From Lysobacter sp. Root690 (lineage in GTDB: Bacteria > Pseudomonadota > Gammaproteobacteria > Xanthomonadales > Xanthomonadaceae), in assembly GCF_001427785.1 (NCBI RefSeq), contig NZ_LMHM01000001.1:404429-439582 (forward strand): 35,154 nt of DNA, written 5' to 3'. This document shows, piece after piece, positions 24,109-31,571 of this stretch. The stretch's first letter is position 1. Each line of letters starts with the position of its first letter. Under the pieces are notes generated by a model that saw nothing but the letters and a program-made list of their open reading frames with translations, made no database searches and was not told the DNA's origin. Both the position numbers and the translations under genes were made by a program.

Positions 24109-25230
24109 TCACAGGTCGAGGACGAGGTCGCTGGTCGCGCTGTTCACGCACAGACGCAGCGAGGACACCGGTTCGGCGTGCACGTCGCCGGTATGCAGAT
24201 GACGGGTGGCGCCCGAGGATTTGCCGCAGGAGCAGGTGTTGCACAGACCCATGCGGCAACCGGAATTCAACTTCAGGCCCTGCGCTTCCAGCGCGGTCAG
24301 CAGCGATTCGCCGCGCGCCAGTTCCAGGGTGCGGCCGCTGCGCGCGAGGGTGACCGCGACCGTGCCGGTGTCTTCGACCGCGCGCGGCGGCGGCGTGAAC
24401 GCCTCGGCCGCGAATGCCTGCGCGCGCGTTTCGATCAGGCCGCGCGCGCTGGCGACGAAACCGCCGGGGCCGCAGGCATAGACCTGACGCGCGGCGAGAT
24501 CGTCGACGTGCGCATCCAGCAACGAGGCGTCGATACGGCCGGCGTCTTCGTCGGCGGCGCGCGGCTCTTGCCGCGTGAGCAGGAAGCGCACGCGGAAATT
24601 CGGATGCGCCGCGGCGAGCGCGCGCAATTCCTCGACGAAACACAGTTCTTCGCGGCGACGCGCCCAGTACAGCAGGGTCAGCGGCGCCGGCATGCCCTGC
24701 GCGGCGAGTTGGCGGGTCATCGCCATCAACGGGGTGATACCGCTGCCGGCGGCGACGAACAGCCAGCGGCCGTCGACACGCGCGGGCAAGGTCATCTCGC
24801 CGAACGCCAGACCGAGTTCGAGCACATCGCCGACGCGCGCATCGCGGTGCAGATGGCGACTGAGCTTGCCGCCCTCGATCGCCTTGACCGTGATCGCGAT
24901 GCGGCCGTCGGCGCGTCCGGCTTCCGACAGGCTGTAGCTGCGCGACACCAGCGCGCCGTCGATGCGGGCGCCGATCATCAGGTGCTGGCCGGCGCGGGCC
25001 GGCTCGTGGCGGCGGCCGGCCCAGTTGCGGTTCGGCGCCAGCAACAGGGTCACCGCATCGGCCGAAGCCTCGCTGCGGCCGACGATGCGCGCGAGCGGAC
25101 GCTCCCAGCTCCAGGTCGGATGCAGGCGCGAGGCCCAGAAATCAAAGACTTGCGGAACGATCAGCGGCGCGATCAGGCGTCGCAGGCGGCTGCGCGGACG
25201 GTGGCTGGCGGGATGAAGGGCAGCGTTCAT
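24109..25230 (-). CDS. desC: Ferredoxin reductase partner of the desaturase (DesC-like)
   Basis: A 373-residue electron-transfer protein with three parts: FAD domain (about 45-150, flavin motif RSYS at 97-100), NAD(P) domain (155-270, GSGITP at 162-167) and a C-terminal plant-type [2Fe-2S] ferredoxin domain. The cluster ligands are Cys325, Cys330, Cys333 and Cys361. It would pass electrons from NAD(P)H to the desaturase encoded directly downstream. It is the first gene of the leftward operon, divergent from the desT-like regulator. ATG at 25230 is used; an in-frame upstream GTG/ATG is less likely because it would lie within the control region. Ribosome site is weak. Confidence 0.9.
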   Translation of the reverse strand: MNAALHPASHRPRSRLRRLIAPLIVPQVFDFWASRLHPTWSWERPLARIVGRSEASADAVTLLLAPNRNWAGRRHEPARAGQHLMIGARIDGALVSRSYSLSEAGRADGRIAITVKAIEGGKLSRHLHRDARVGDVLELGLAFGEMTLPARVDGRWLFVAAGSGITPLMAMTRQLAAQGMPAPLTLLYWARRREELCFVEELRALAAAHPNFRVRFLLTRQEPRAADEDAGRIDASLLDAHVDDLAARQVYACGPGGFVASARGLIETRAQAFAAEAFTPPPRAVEDTGTVAVTLARSGRTLELARGESLLTALEAQGLKLNSGCRMGLCNTCSCGKSSGATRHLHTGDVHAEPVSSLRLCVNSATSDLVLDL

Positions 25231-25241
25231 GGGAGCACTAT

Positions 25242-25268
25242 ACACATATCCGCACAGATGTGTGCACA
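25242..25268. promoter_or_regulatory. Probable DesT operator between divergent genes
   Basis: Inverted repeat ACACAT (25242-25247) and ATGTGT (25258-25263) with a 10-base spacer; nested within it are CACA-GA-TGTG (25253-25262) and the palindrome TGTGCACA (25261-25268). The ACA-N2-TGT core resembles what I recall of FabR-type operators. The AT-rich block 25237-25284 also holds -10-like TATAGT (minus strand) and TATATT (plus strand), so binding here could block both promoters. Confidence 0.5.
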
Positions 25269-25298
25269 ACCGTATATTAATACTGGGACGGGAGTATG

Positions 25299-25334
25299 AT
25301 GTCGGCTGCCCGTCTTAGCGCCAGCCACTCGTGA
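25299..25334 (+). CDS. Possible 11-residue leader peptide overlapping desT
   Basis: ATG at 25299 follows GGGAG by four bases and opens an 11-codon frame ending TGA at 25332-25334. That stop overlaps the GTG start of desT (25331) as GTGA. desT itself has no ribosome site and an in-frame stop at 25316 excludes an earlier start, so ribosomes may reach desT through this leader. Confidence 0.4.
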   Translation: MSAARLSASHS

Positions 25335-25981
25335 GCCAACGCATCACCGACATCGACGTCGACATCCACCCGGGCCGCAAGGCGACGATCTCGCGTGAAG
25401 ACCTGATCGCCGCCGCGCTCAAGCTGATCGGCCCGCACCGCAGCGTGTCGAGCCTGAGCCTGCGCGAGGTGGCGCGCGAAGCCGGCATCGCGCCCAACAG
25501 CTTCTACCGCCAGTTCCGCGACACCGACGAACTCGCCGTCGCGCTGATCGATCTGGCCGGGCAATCCCTGCGCAAGATCGTCGGCGAGGCGCGCCATCGC
25601 GCCGCGACCCGGCGCAGCATCGTGCGCAGCTCGCTCGAGGCTTTCATGGAACAGTTACGCGCCGACGACAAACTGCTGCACGTGTTGTTGCGCGAAGGCA
25701 CGGTCGGCTCGGACGCGTTCAAGCGCGCGGTCGATCGCGAACTGTCGTTCTTCGAGGAAGAACTGCGCGTCGACCTGATCCGGCTGGCCGCGCAGGACCA
25801 GATGCCGTTGTACGAACCGGCCGTGGTCGCGCGCTCGATCACCCGCCTGGTGTTCGCGATGGGCGCCAGCGCGATGGACATGCCGCGCGCGCGCGATCCG
25901 GAACTGATCGAGGAAATGAGCACGATGATCCGGATCATCCTGGCCGGTTCGCGCGCCCTGGCTCAGACCGCCAACCGCTGA
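25331..25981 (+). CDS. desT: TetR-family regulator of unsaturated lipid synthesis (DesT/FabR-like)
   Basis: A 216-residue TetR-type repressor. The N-terminal HTH (about 20-64) contains SLSLREVAREAGIAPNSFYR followed by QFRDTDELA, wording almost identical to FabR/DesT. The helical ligand domain carries SLEAFMEQL and LLREGTVGS at the positions where FabR senses acyl-CoA or acyl-ACP saturation. It should repress the divergent desaturase operon when unsaturated acyl-CoA is plentiful. The start is GTG at 25331: an in-frame TAG at 25316 rules out anything longer, and no ribosome site precedes it. Confidence 0.9.
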   Translation: MSQRITDIDVDIHPGRKATISREDLIAAALKLIGPHRSVSSLSLREVAREAGIAPNSFYRQFRDTDELAVALIDLAGQSLRKIVGEARHRAATRRSIVRSSLEAFMEQLRADDKLLHVLLREGTVGSDAFKRAVDRELSFFEEELRVDLIRLAAQDQMPLYEPAVVARSITRLVFAMGASAMDMPRARDPELIEEMSTMIRIILAGSRALAQTANR

Positions 25982-25992
25982 CGCGGCGCCGC

Positions 25993-26499
25993 TCAGGCGA
26001 GCTGCATCTCGACGAACGACAACGGCCGCGCATCGGCATCGCTCAACAGCGCGCCCAGCGACTCGACGAAATCGCGAACGTCCGCGGCGCTGCCCGGGCC
26101 CCAGTTGTAACGACCCTCGGGCGCGAGTTCGGCGAGCACGGTCGTCGCCGAACCATCGGTCGCCGACAGCGAAGATTCCAGGCAGAAGAACCGCAGCTTC
26201 CCCGGTAGCAAGGCCGCGGCCAGGTAATAAGCTTCGTTGCGCTTGCGCGGCGCCGGCAAGGTCAGCACCAGCAGCTTCGGGCCCTCGGCGCCCAGGCGAA
26301 CGCGATCGACCTGCAAACCTTCAGCCTCAACCCGATCCTCGACCGGCATGTCTTCGCCGAGCAAGCGCCAATACTTGCGCAAGGCTTCCTCGCCGCTGTC
26401 GGCGGCGAAGGTGTTGACGAACCACACCGGGTCTTGCAGCGCGCTGCTTGCCAGCATGTATTTGGCTTTCAGGTGATGCGGGCGGGCGGTGTCGGTCAT
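25993..26499 (-). CDS. Uncharacterised 168-residue protein
   Basis: A soluble protein with no signal peptide, starting MTDTARPHH. Its middle has alternating strand-like segments (LLVLTLPAP, YYLAAALL, LRFFCLESS) and a C-terminal helix, suggesting one alpha/beta domain. No catalytic motif is evident. The frame is open much further upstream, but coding character begins at ATG 26499. It follows the lipoprotein gene on the same strand after 119 bases that contain a 36-base imperfect palindrome, so it may be separately transcribed or controlled. Convergent with desT with 11 bases between. I do not recognise a family. Confidence 0.65.
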   Translation of the reverse strand: MTDTARPHHLKAKYMLASSALQDPVWFVNTFAADSGEEALRKYWRLLGEDMPVEDRVEAEGLQVDRVRLGAEGPKLLVLTLPAPRKRNEAYYLAAALLPGKLRFFCLESSLSATDGSATTVLAELAPEGRYNWGPGSAADVRDFVESLGALLSDADARPLSFVEMQLA

Positions 26500-26532
26500 G
26501 GCGAATGCGGTCGGGTTCGGGTCGGATGGGAT

Positions 26533-26568
26533 GAGTTCAAGCGATCGCGGGTCGCATCGTTTGAACTC
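26533..26568. promoter_or_regulatory. 36-base imperfect palindrome between genes
   Basis: Arms 26533-26545 (GAGTTCAAGCGAT) and 26556-26568 (ATCGTTTGAACTC) pair at 12 of 13 positions with a ten-base loop. No T tract follows on either strand, so an operator or RNA-processing hairpin is as likely as a terminator. Confidence 0.5.
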
Positions 26569-26618
26569 AGTTGGTTGGAAATCGGTTGTTTCAAACCGCG
26601 CGGGTCGGGATCGATTCG

Positions 26619-27062
26619 CTAGGGGCCGCCGTACAACCGCGACGCACCATTGCAGATATCCGGCATCCCCACCGGCGTCAGCGCCGGCAACGCCAGCCGC
26701 GACGACACCTGCGCGTACTGTGCGGCAGACAACGGCCCGATGACAATCGAAGCCGTATCGGCCATCGGTTGGTAGCGCCGCTTGGGCAGGATGACGAAAC
26801 GCTCGACGGCGCCCACCACGCGCAGGCGCTGACGGACCGCGATGTAATCCGCGTTCTCGGCGACCGCGGACACGCAGGTATTCACGACCGGCGTGCTGGC
26901 GGTCGCCGTCAGGCGATAGGCCAGATGCGCATCGGCCGGTTCGTCGATCCACAGTACTTCGTACGGTCCGGACGCCCACTCCACCCGCGAGTCGAATACG
27001 CCGCAGCCGCTCAGCCAGACGGCGGCGATGCAACTCACTGCGATGCGCAGGCGACGGATCAT
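26619..27062 (-). CDS. Small lipoprotein of unknown function
   Basis: A 147-residue lipoprotein. Residues 1-19 are a signal peptide ending in a textbook lipobox LSGC with Cys20 as the lipidated residue; +2 is Gly, so outer-membrane sorting is expected. Two further Cys in the mature part (in VNTCVSAV and DICNG) could form a disulfide. The mature domain alternates strands and short helices, with no enzyme motif. Its start overlaps the stop of the upstream ATP-grasp gene as ATGA (27059-27062), so the two are translationally coupled. Its association with an ATP-grasp enzyme is unusual and no function is assigned. Confidence 0.75.
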   Translation of the reverse strand: MIRRLRIAVSCIAAVWLSGCGVFDSRVEWASGPYEVLWIDEPADAHLAYRLTATASTPVVNTCVSAVAENADYIAVRQRLRVVGAVERFVILPKRRYQPMADTASIVIGPLSAAQYAQVSSRLALPALTPVGMPDICNGASRLYGGP

Positions 27063-27883
27063 GCCGCTCCCGTTTGCAGGGATTCGATAATCGTCGACCA
27101 GATCGCGCGCGGCGCGGCCGCCGCATAGCCGGATTCCTGCGCGTCGTTGCACTCGATCACGATCCAGCGCCCGTCGGCGGTCTTGGCGATATCGACCACC
27201 AGAAACGGCACCCGCAGCCTGCGCGCCGCTTCGGCGGCCAGCGCCAGACCGTCGTCGATATCGTCGCAGGCGTACTGGGCCGCCTGATACCAATAGCGGC
27301 CCCAGCCCACGCATGCGCCTTGCCACCAGAAACTGCGGAACTCCATCGATGCCGGCACCTTGCCGGCGATGCCGCCGGCCACCGCCTGCAGCGGCACGAA
27401 CTCGCGCACCACCGGCCGCTGCCAATGCAGCACCGGATCGCGACGATAGCGTTCGCTGGCCCACGCGTAGTGGTCGCGATCGCCGATCACCGACAGCTTG
27501 GCGTTGTGCTTGCTGGTCTGGCGCGAGCCCTTGAGGAAGATCGGCCACTCGAATTCGCGCTCGATCTGCGTCGTCTCGGGCAGCGATTCGAATATCCGCG
27601 TGCGCGGGGTCATGTCGGTCAGCAGCGGATACCACACCGCCAGTTCGCTGGCGCGTTCGTGCTGTTCGGGCGTGTTGACCGGCCGCAGGCCCCACTCGCG
27701 CAATTCCTGGTAGCGCGCGCGATAGTCCTCGACCGCGCCGACCCGCAACACGCACGGCGTGGCTTCGTCGAAGAAGGTCGGATGGCGGCAACGGAAATAC
27801 AGCTCGAAATCGAAGTCGTACACCGCCACGCCGATGCGGGTGCTGACCACGGCGAGCACGTCTTCCAGCAAAGCCACGTGCAT
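27059..27883 (-). CDS. ATP-grasp domain protein (R2K-like)
   Basis: A 274-residue cytosolic protein with an ATP-grasp fold. Lys118 in PIFLKGSRQT and Arg160 in VVREFVPL suit the nucleotide-binding positions, and the end VVDIAKTADGRWIVIECND (229-247) supplies Asp231, Glu244 and Asn246 as magnesium ligands. This wording fits the R2K group of ATP-grasp proteins, which are thought to ligate amino acids or modify peptides. N-terminal 100 residues form the variable pre-ATP-grasp domain. ATG at 27883 has AAAGGATTC upstream. Its stop overlaps the lipoprotein start. Substrate unknown; peptide tagging of a partner is one possibility. Confidence 0.8.
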   Translation of the reverse strand: MHVALLEDVLAVVSTRIGVAVYDFDFELYFRCRHPTFFDEATPCVLRVGAVEDYRARYQELREWGLRPVNTPEQHERASELAVWYPLLTDMTPRTRIFESLPETTQIEREFEWPIFLKGSRQTSKHNAKLSVIGDRDHYAWASERYRRDPVLHWQRPVVREFVPLQAVAGGIAGKVPASMEFRSFWWQGACVGWGRYWYQAAQYACDDIDDGLALAAEAARRLRVPFLVVDIAKTADGRWIVIECNDAQESGYAAAAPRAIWSTIIESLQTGAA

Positions 27884-28012
27884 CAACGAATCCTTTCCGA
27901 AAAGCGGCGATGCGCCAGATCGTGCGAGCGCGAACTTTAACCGGCCGCGGGCATGGCGCGCTTCGCTGAGCCGCCGGGCGGCCAGGACACTAAGCCATTC
28001 AGGAAACTTTTC

Positions 28013-28041
28013 TTGTCATCCCCAGGCGCCAGAGCAATACT
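28013..28041 (+). promoter_or_regulatory. Probable sigma70 promoter of the GST-ArsR-AHSA1 operon
   Basis: TTGTCA (28013-28018) and AATACT (28036-28041) separated by 17 bases, 38 bases upstream of the GST start. Both hexamers differ from consensus by one or two bases. Confidence 0.5.
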
Positions 28042-28078
28042 TAGCCAACACGGAAACCTTAGCGCACGCGAGCCCTCC

Positions 28079-28765
28079 ATGTCCCTGAGCCTATACTCCC
28101 ACCCGCTGGCATCGTTCTGCCACAAGGTCTTGATCGCCCTGTACGAGCAGGGCACGCCGTTCCAGGCCCATCTGCTCGACCTGGGCAACCCCGACGCCAA
28201 GGCCGGTTTCCTCGACCTGTGGCCGGTCGGCAAGATGCCGGTGCTGCGCGACGACGCGCGCGACCGGACCGTGCCGGAAACCTCGGTCATCATCGAATAC
28301 CTCGATCGCCACTACCCCGGCCCGCATCCGCTGCTGCCGGCCGATGACGACGCGCGTCTGGACGTCCGGCTGTGGGATCGCTTCTTCGATCTGTACGTGC
28401 ATGCGCCGATGCAGAAGTTCGTCAGCGATCACCTGCACGCGGCCGGCGACAAGGACCCGCGCGGCCTCGCCGACGCTCAGGCCACGTTGGCGACCGCCTA
28501 CGCGATGATCGAACGCCAGGCTGCGGGCCGCGTCTGGATCTGCGGCGACGATTTCAGTCTCGCCGATTGCGCGGCCGCGCCGGCGCTGTTCTACGCCGCC
28601 ATCGTCGCACCGCTGCCATCGCAGCATCCAAACCTGCACGCCTACTACGAGCGCTTGATGGATCGTCCGTCGGTGCGCCGCACGATCGCCGAAGCGCGGC
28701 CGTATTTCCCGATGTATCCGTTCAATCATCTGATCCCCGCGCGCTTCCTGCGCGACGACGCATGA
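28079..28765 (+). CDS. Glutathione S-transferase family protein
   Basis: A 228-residue GST. The thioredoxin-like domain has SHPLASFCHKVLIAL with Ser12/Cys14 near the glutathione thiol, GKMPVL (cis-Pro) and PETSVIIEYLD, whose Ser binds the glutathione gamma-glutamyl group. The C-terminal helical domain includes GDDFSLADCAAAPALFYA. Likely detoxifies small electrophiles. ATG at 28079; a good promoter lies directly upstream. Its stop overlaps the ArsR-type gene as ATGA, beginning a tightly overlapped three-gene operon, in which a small-molecule-responsive repressor and a ligand-binding AHSA1 protein follow. Confidence 0.9.
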   Translation: MSLSLYSHPLASFCHKVLIALYEQGTPFQAHLLDLGNPDAKAGFLDLWPVGKMPVLRDDARDRTVPETSVIIEYLDRHYPGPHPLLPADDDARLDVRLWDRFFDLYVHAPMQKFVSDHLHAAGDKDPRGLADAQATLATAYAMIERQAAGRVWICGDDFSLADCAAAPALFYAAIVAPLPSQHPNLHAYYERLMDRPSVRRTIAEARPYFPMYPFNHLIPARFLRDDA

Positions 28766-29139
28766 GCCCGCGCGCGAACACGCCGCGGCCGCCCGACCCC
28801 GCGCGCCTGGACCGCATGTTCCATGCGCTCGCCGACGCCAGCCGTCGCGGCATGGTCGACCGGCTCAGCGAAGGCCCGGCCTCGGTGTCCGAACTCGCGC
28901 GCCCACTGGCGATGGCGCTGCCTTCGGTGGTCAAGCACTTGGCGGTGCTCGAATCGGGCGGCATCGTGATCTCGGAAAAAACCGGGCGCGTGCGCACCTA
29001 TCGCATCGCGCCGGATGCCTTGGGCGTGGTCGAGTCCTGGGTGGCCGAACGCAAGGCCAAGTGGAACCGTCAATTCGACGCACTCGAACGCTATCTGCTC
29101 GCACAGGCCGACGATCCGGCCGAAGGAAACGCACCGTGA
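28762..29139 (+). CDS. ArsR-family transcriptional regulator
   Basis: A 125-residue winged-helix regulator. DASRRGMVDRLSEGPASVSE and AMALPSVVKHLAVLESGGIV form the HTH, and TGRVRTYRIAP forms the wing. No metal-binding Cys motif of the ArsR/SmtB type (such as ELCVCDL) is present, so it belongs to the metal-independent group often paired with an AHSA1-type protein. Overlaps the GST stop and, at its own end, the AHSA1 start (GTGA, 29136-29139). It probably autoregulates this operon. Confidence 0.9.
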   Translation: MSPRANTPRPPDPARLDRMFHALADASRRGMVDRLSEGPASVSELARPLAMALPSVVKHLAVLESGGIVISEKTGRVRTYRIAPDALGVVESWVAERKAKWNRQFDALERYLLAQADDPAEGNAP

Positions 29140-29624
29140 CCGCACCGCCCGCGCCATCCTCGTCGGTCGCGCACAGCAGCTTCGTGATCGAACGCGAATT
29201 CGCGGCGCCGCCGCATCGCGTGTTCCGCGCTTGGTCGGATGCGCAGGCCAAGCGGCGTTGGTTCGTATGCCACGACGACATGGTCAACACCGGCTACCGA
29301 CTGGATTTCCGCATCGGCGGCAGCGAAACCAACCAAGTCGTCGGCCCGTCGGGACAAACCCATCGCTTCGACGCCCACTTCTACGACATCGTCGACGACG
29401 AGCGCATCGTCTACGCCTACGACATGCATGTCGGCGCGACTCGGCTGTCGGTGTCGCTGGTCACCGTGCAGTTCGTCGCCGCCGAACACGGCACGCGCAT
29501 GATCTTCACCGAGCAAGTCGCGTTCCTCGACGGCCATCAACGGGCCGAGGAGCGCATCCACGGCACCGAGGAAGGTTTCGAGCGTCTGTTGCTGGAAGTA
29601 CATGAGACGTCGACGGCGCAGTGA
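29136..29624 (+). CDS. SRPBCC/AHSA1-family protein
   Basis: A 162-residue helix-grip protein. The opening FVIEREFAAPPHRVFRAWSD and the segment around RWFVCHDD are typical of the AHSA1 (activator of Hsp90 ATPase homologue 1-like) branch, where ArsR-type regulators commonly sit next door. It probably binds a hydrophobic small molecule. The start is GTG at 29136, overlapping the ArsR stop, with GAAGGAAAC upstream as ribosome site. The neighbourhood suggests a response to a toxic or signalling compound together with the GST. Confidence 0.87.
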   Translation: MTAPPAPSSSVAHSSFVIEREFAAPPHRVFRAWSDAQAKRRWFVCHDDMVNTGYRLDFRIGGSETNQVVGPSGQTHRFDAHFYDIVDDERIVYAYDMHVGATRLSVSLVTVQFVAAEHGTRMIFTEQVAFLDGHQRAEERIHGTEEGFERLLLEVHETSTAQ

Positions 29625-30129
29625 TCGTCGCCGCGTAGCCGAGTGCGGCTGAGAGAAACCGCGCCGCGAACCGCCACCGCCCACAGGGAGGACAGCGACG
29701 GTCGCGGCGTGGCCTTGCCCGGATCGACGGCCCGGTGCGCGCTGCACTGGCTGGGATGCACGTCGTGCCGATTTACCTTAGCCATCGCGGCGCGGCCGAT
29801 CCAGGAACAATCCGGGAACGAATCGGGACATGCGCGGTGGCTTCGCGGAGGACGCGGCTCGCGCGCCATCGGAAGTGCGACGACAATCGCGTGCGTTCGC
29901 ACTGGCGCCGAGATTTTCTCTTCGATGCGTTGCATAGCGACCGGCCGCGAATTCAGATCGAAATCGGCAACAACGCAATACGAAACACAGCTCCGCGGAT
30001 CACCGCGCGGCAATCGTCACGCAACGTGTCGGAAGTTTGCGCGGCGGTCGTCGTAAAGGACGCGCATGTGCACCGCGGATGCCTCAACGGCCCGCCCCAT
30101 GCATGAGGCGGGCCGCGATCGCGATGGGC
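29625..30129. other. Gene-free stretch with a terminator near its end
   Basis: About 505 bases without a credible gene on either strand. Candidate frames have an Arg/Ser/Pro-rich translation and no ribosome site. Only the hairpin at 30089-30114 stands out. It may contain remnants of genes or a promoter that I cannot define. Confidence 0.5.
30089..30114 (-). terminator. Hairpin after the effector gene
   Basis: Eight-base stem GGCCCGCC (30089-30096) and GGCGGGCC (30107-30114) with a ten-base loop, 16 bases past the effector stop codon. No T tract follows, so its terminator function is tentative. Confidence 0.5.
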
Positions 30130-31449
30130 TCAGGCCATCATCGTCTTGGGCTGCTGACGTTCCTGCGCCGGTTCCTGCGTCTGGTTCTGCGTCGGCGCGT
30201 CCTGCTTGAGCTGCTGAGTCGACTGCTCGATGCTCTGGCTGCTGGCCTGCGCCTTGTCCACCACCACGCGCTGGCTGGCCGGATCGCGCAGTTCGCCCTG
30301 CACCGCGAACAGACCGGTGCCGCTGGCGTTGGGCACGACGTGGTCGATCTTGGTCATGCCGCTGACGCGCGCTTCGTAGGTCATCGTTCCGGCCGCGCGC
30401 TCGAGCGCGGCGTGGTCCTTGAACCCGGCCTGCGGTCCGAGCTTCTCCAGACCGGCGACGGCCTGCTTGTACATGGCGTTGTCCGGATGCGCCGGATTGG
30501 ACAGTTGCACCTCACCGGGTTTCGTCGTCGCCGGCTGCTCGGCCTGCGGACCGGCCGGCTGCGCGTTCTTCAGCGCTTCCAGGGTCTTGGGCCCGGCCTT
30601 GCCGTCCACTTCCAGATTATTGGCGCGCTGGAACGCTTCGACCGCTTCCTTGGTGTGCTTGCCGTAGTGGCCGTCGGGCTTGAGCTCATTGCCCTGCGCA
30701 TCGCGGAAACCGGCCTTATTCAATTGCTCCTGCAACGAAGTCACCGCCGGGCCGCGTTCGTCGGGCTTGAGCACACCGTCGGCCATCGCATCGCGCGGCG
30801 CGCGCTGCGACGAACCCGGGGTGGTGATTGACGCGGGCAGGGTGCGGTTAGGATCGTCACCGGTGGTCGCCTTCCACGCGTCATCCGGCTTCATGCCCTT
30901 GTCGATGTTGGCCTTGTACTCGGTGCGCATCTGGTTGAGCGCGTCGGCCGACTGCTGCAGGCTGATGCTGGCGTGGTTCGCGCCGCCGTAATGGCTGGCA
31001 CCGTTCTTGTTCGGATCGCCGAAGCTCGCCCATTCCTTGGACAGGCCGTGCTGCGCCTCGGCCAGGGTCGCACCGGGCTTGCCGGTGATGTAAGCGGCCA
31101 CTTCGGGACGCTTGTCGACGATCAGGTATTCGGAGAACACCTTGTCCTGCAGGGCCGGGGTGAACGGCTGATTGCGGTCCAGGCCCATCTCGGCCACCGC
31201 GCCGCGCATCGTCTGCGGAATGATCTGGTACTTGCCGACCGCGAACACGCGATCGTCGTTGCCGTTGGGCAACGCCTGCCGGTCCATGACCTGGCCTAGC
31301 GTCATCTGCGAAAAATCGATCGGACCATTGGGACCGCGGATGCGCTCCCTGCCCGCGTCGTCGGTGTAGGTGCCGCGGTTGTACGCGTTGTAGCCGGCCG
31401 CGCCGGATTCGCCGCGGTACATCAGTTCCAGCAATGGATTGTTGCTCAT
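30130..31449 (-). CDS. Type IV secreted antibacterial effector (lysozyme-like, PG-binding, XVIPCD)
   Basis: A 439-residue putative X-Tfe effector delivered into rival bacteria by the Xanthomonadales type IV secretion system. Residues 1-165 resemble a lysozyme/transglycosylase fold: GESG with candidate catalytic Glu14, and VGKYQIIPQTMR (71-82) as the active-site strand; it would cut peptidoglycan. Residues 225-295 are a PG_binding_1 domain (KPDERGPAVTSLQEQL, DGHYGKHTKEAVEAFQ). Residues ~317-416 are an XVIPCD secretion domain with the diagnostic RID/KIDHVV (367-372) and FAVQGELRDPA (381-391) patterns, then a Gln-rich tail. No Sec signal, consistent with T4SS export. The ribosome site is GGGAG. 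The immunity candidate lies directly upstream. Secretion machinery is not in the window. Confidence 0.9.
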   Translation of the reverse strand: MSNNPLLELMYRGESGAAGYNAYNRGTYTDDAGRERIRGPNGPIDFSQMTLGQVMDRQALPNGNDDRVFAVGKYQIIPQTMRGAVAEMGLDRNQPFTPALQDKVFSEYLIVDKRPEVAAYITGKPGATLAEAQHGLSKEWASFGDPNKNGASHYGGANHASISLQQSADALNQMRTEYKANIDKGMKPDDAWKATTGDDPNRTLPASITTPGSSQRAPRDAMADGVLKPDERGPAVTSLQEQLNKAGFRDAQGNELKPDGHYGKHTKEAVEAFQRANNLEVDGKAGPKTLEALKNAQPAGPQAEQPATTKPGEVQLSNPAHPDNAMYKQAVAGLEKLGPQAGFKDHAALERAAGTMTYEARVSGMTKIDHVVPNASGTGLFAVQGELRDPASQRVVVDKAQASSQSIEQSTQQLKQDAPTQNQTQEPAQERQQPKTMMA

Positions 31450-31571
31450 GAGAATCTCCCTTTCCTGTCGTATGAATCGGCGCATGCGCGGCGGCGTCCT
31501 CTTTGCCGCTCACGCGCACACACCCCGATGCTTCCTGTTTAACGCCGTTTGCGGCCGGCGGCGGCCCGCGA

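Noticed and set aside
29643-30056. Open frames in the gap before the effector gene
   Set aside because: No ribosome site, no domain, composition unlike real genes on either strand.
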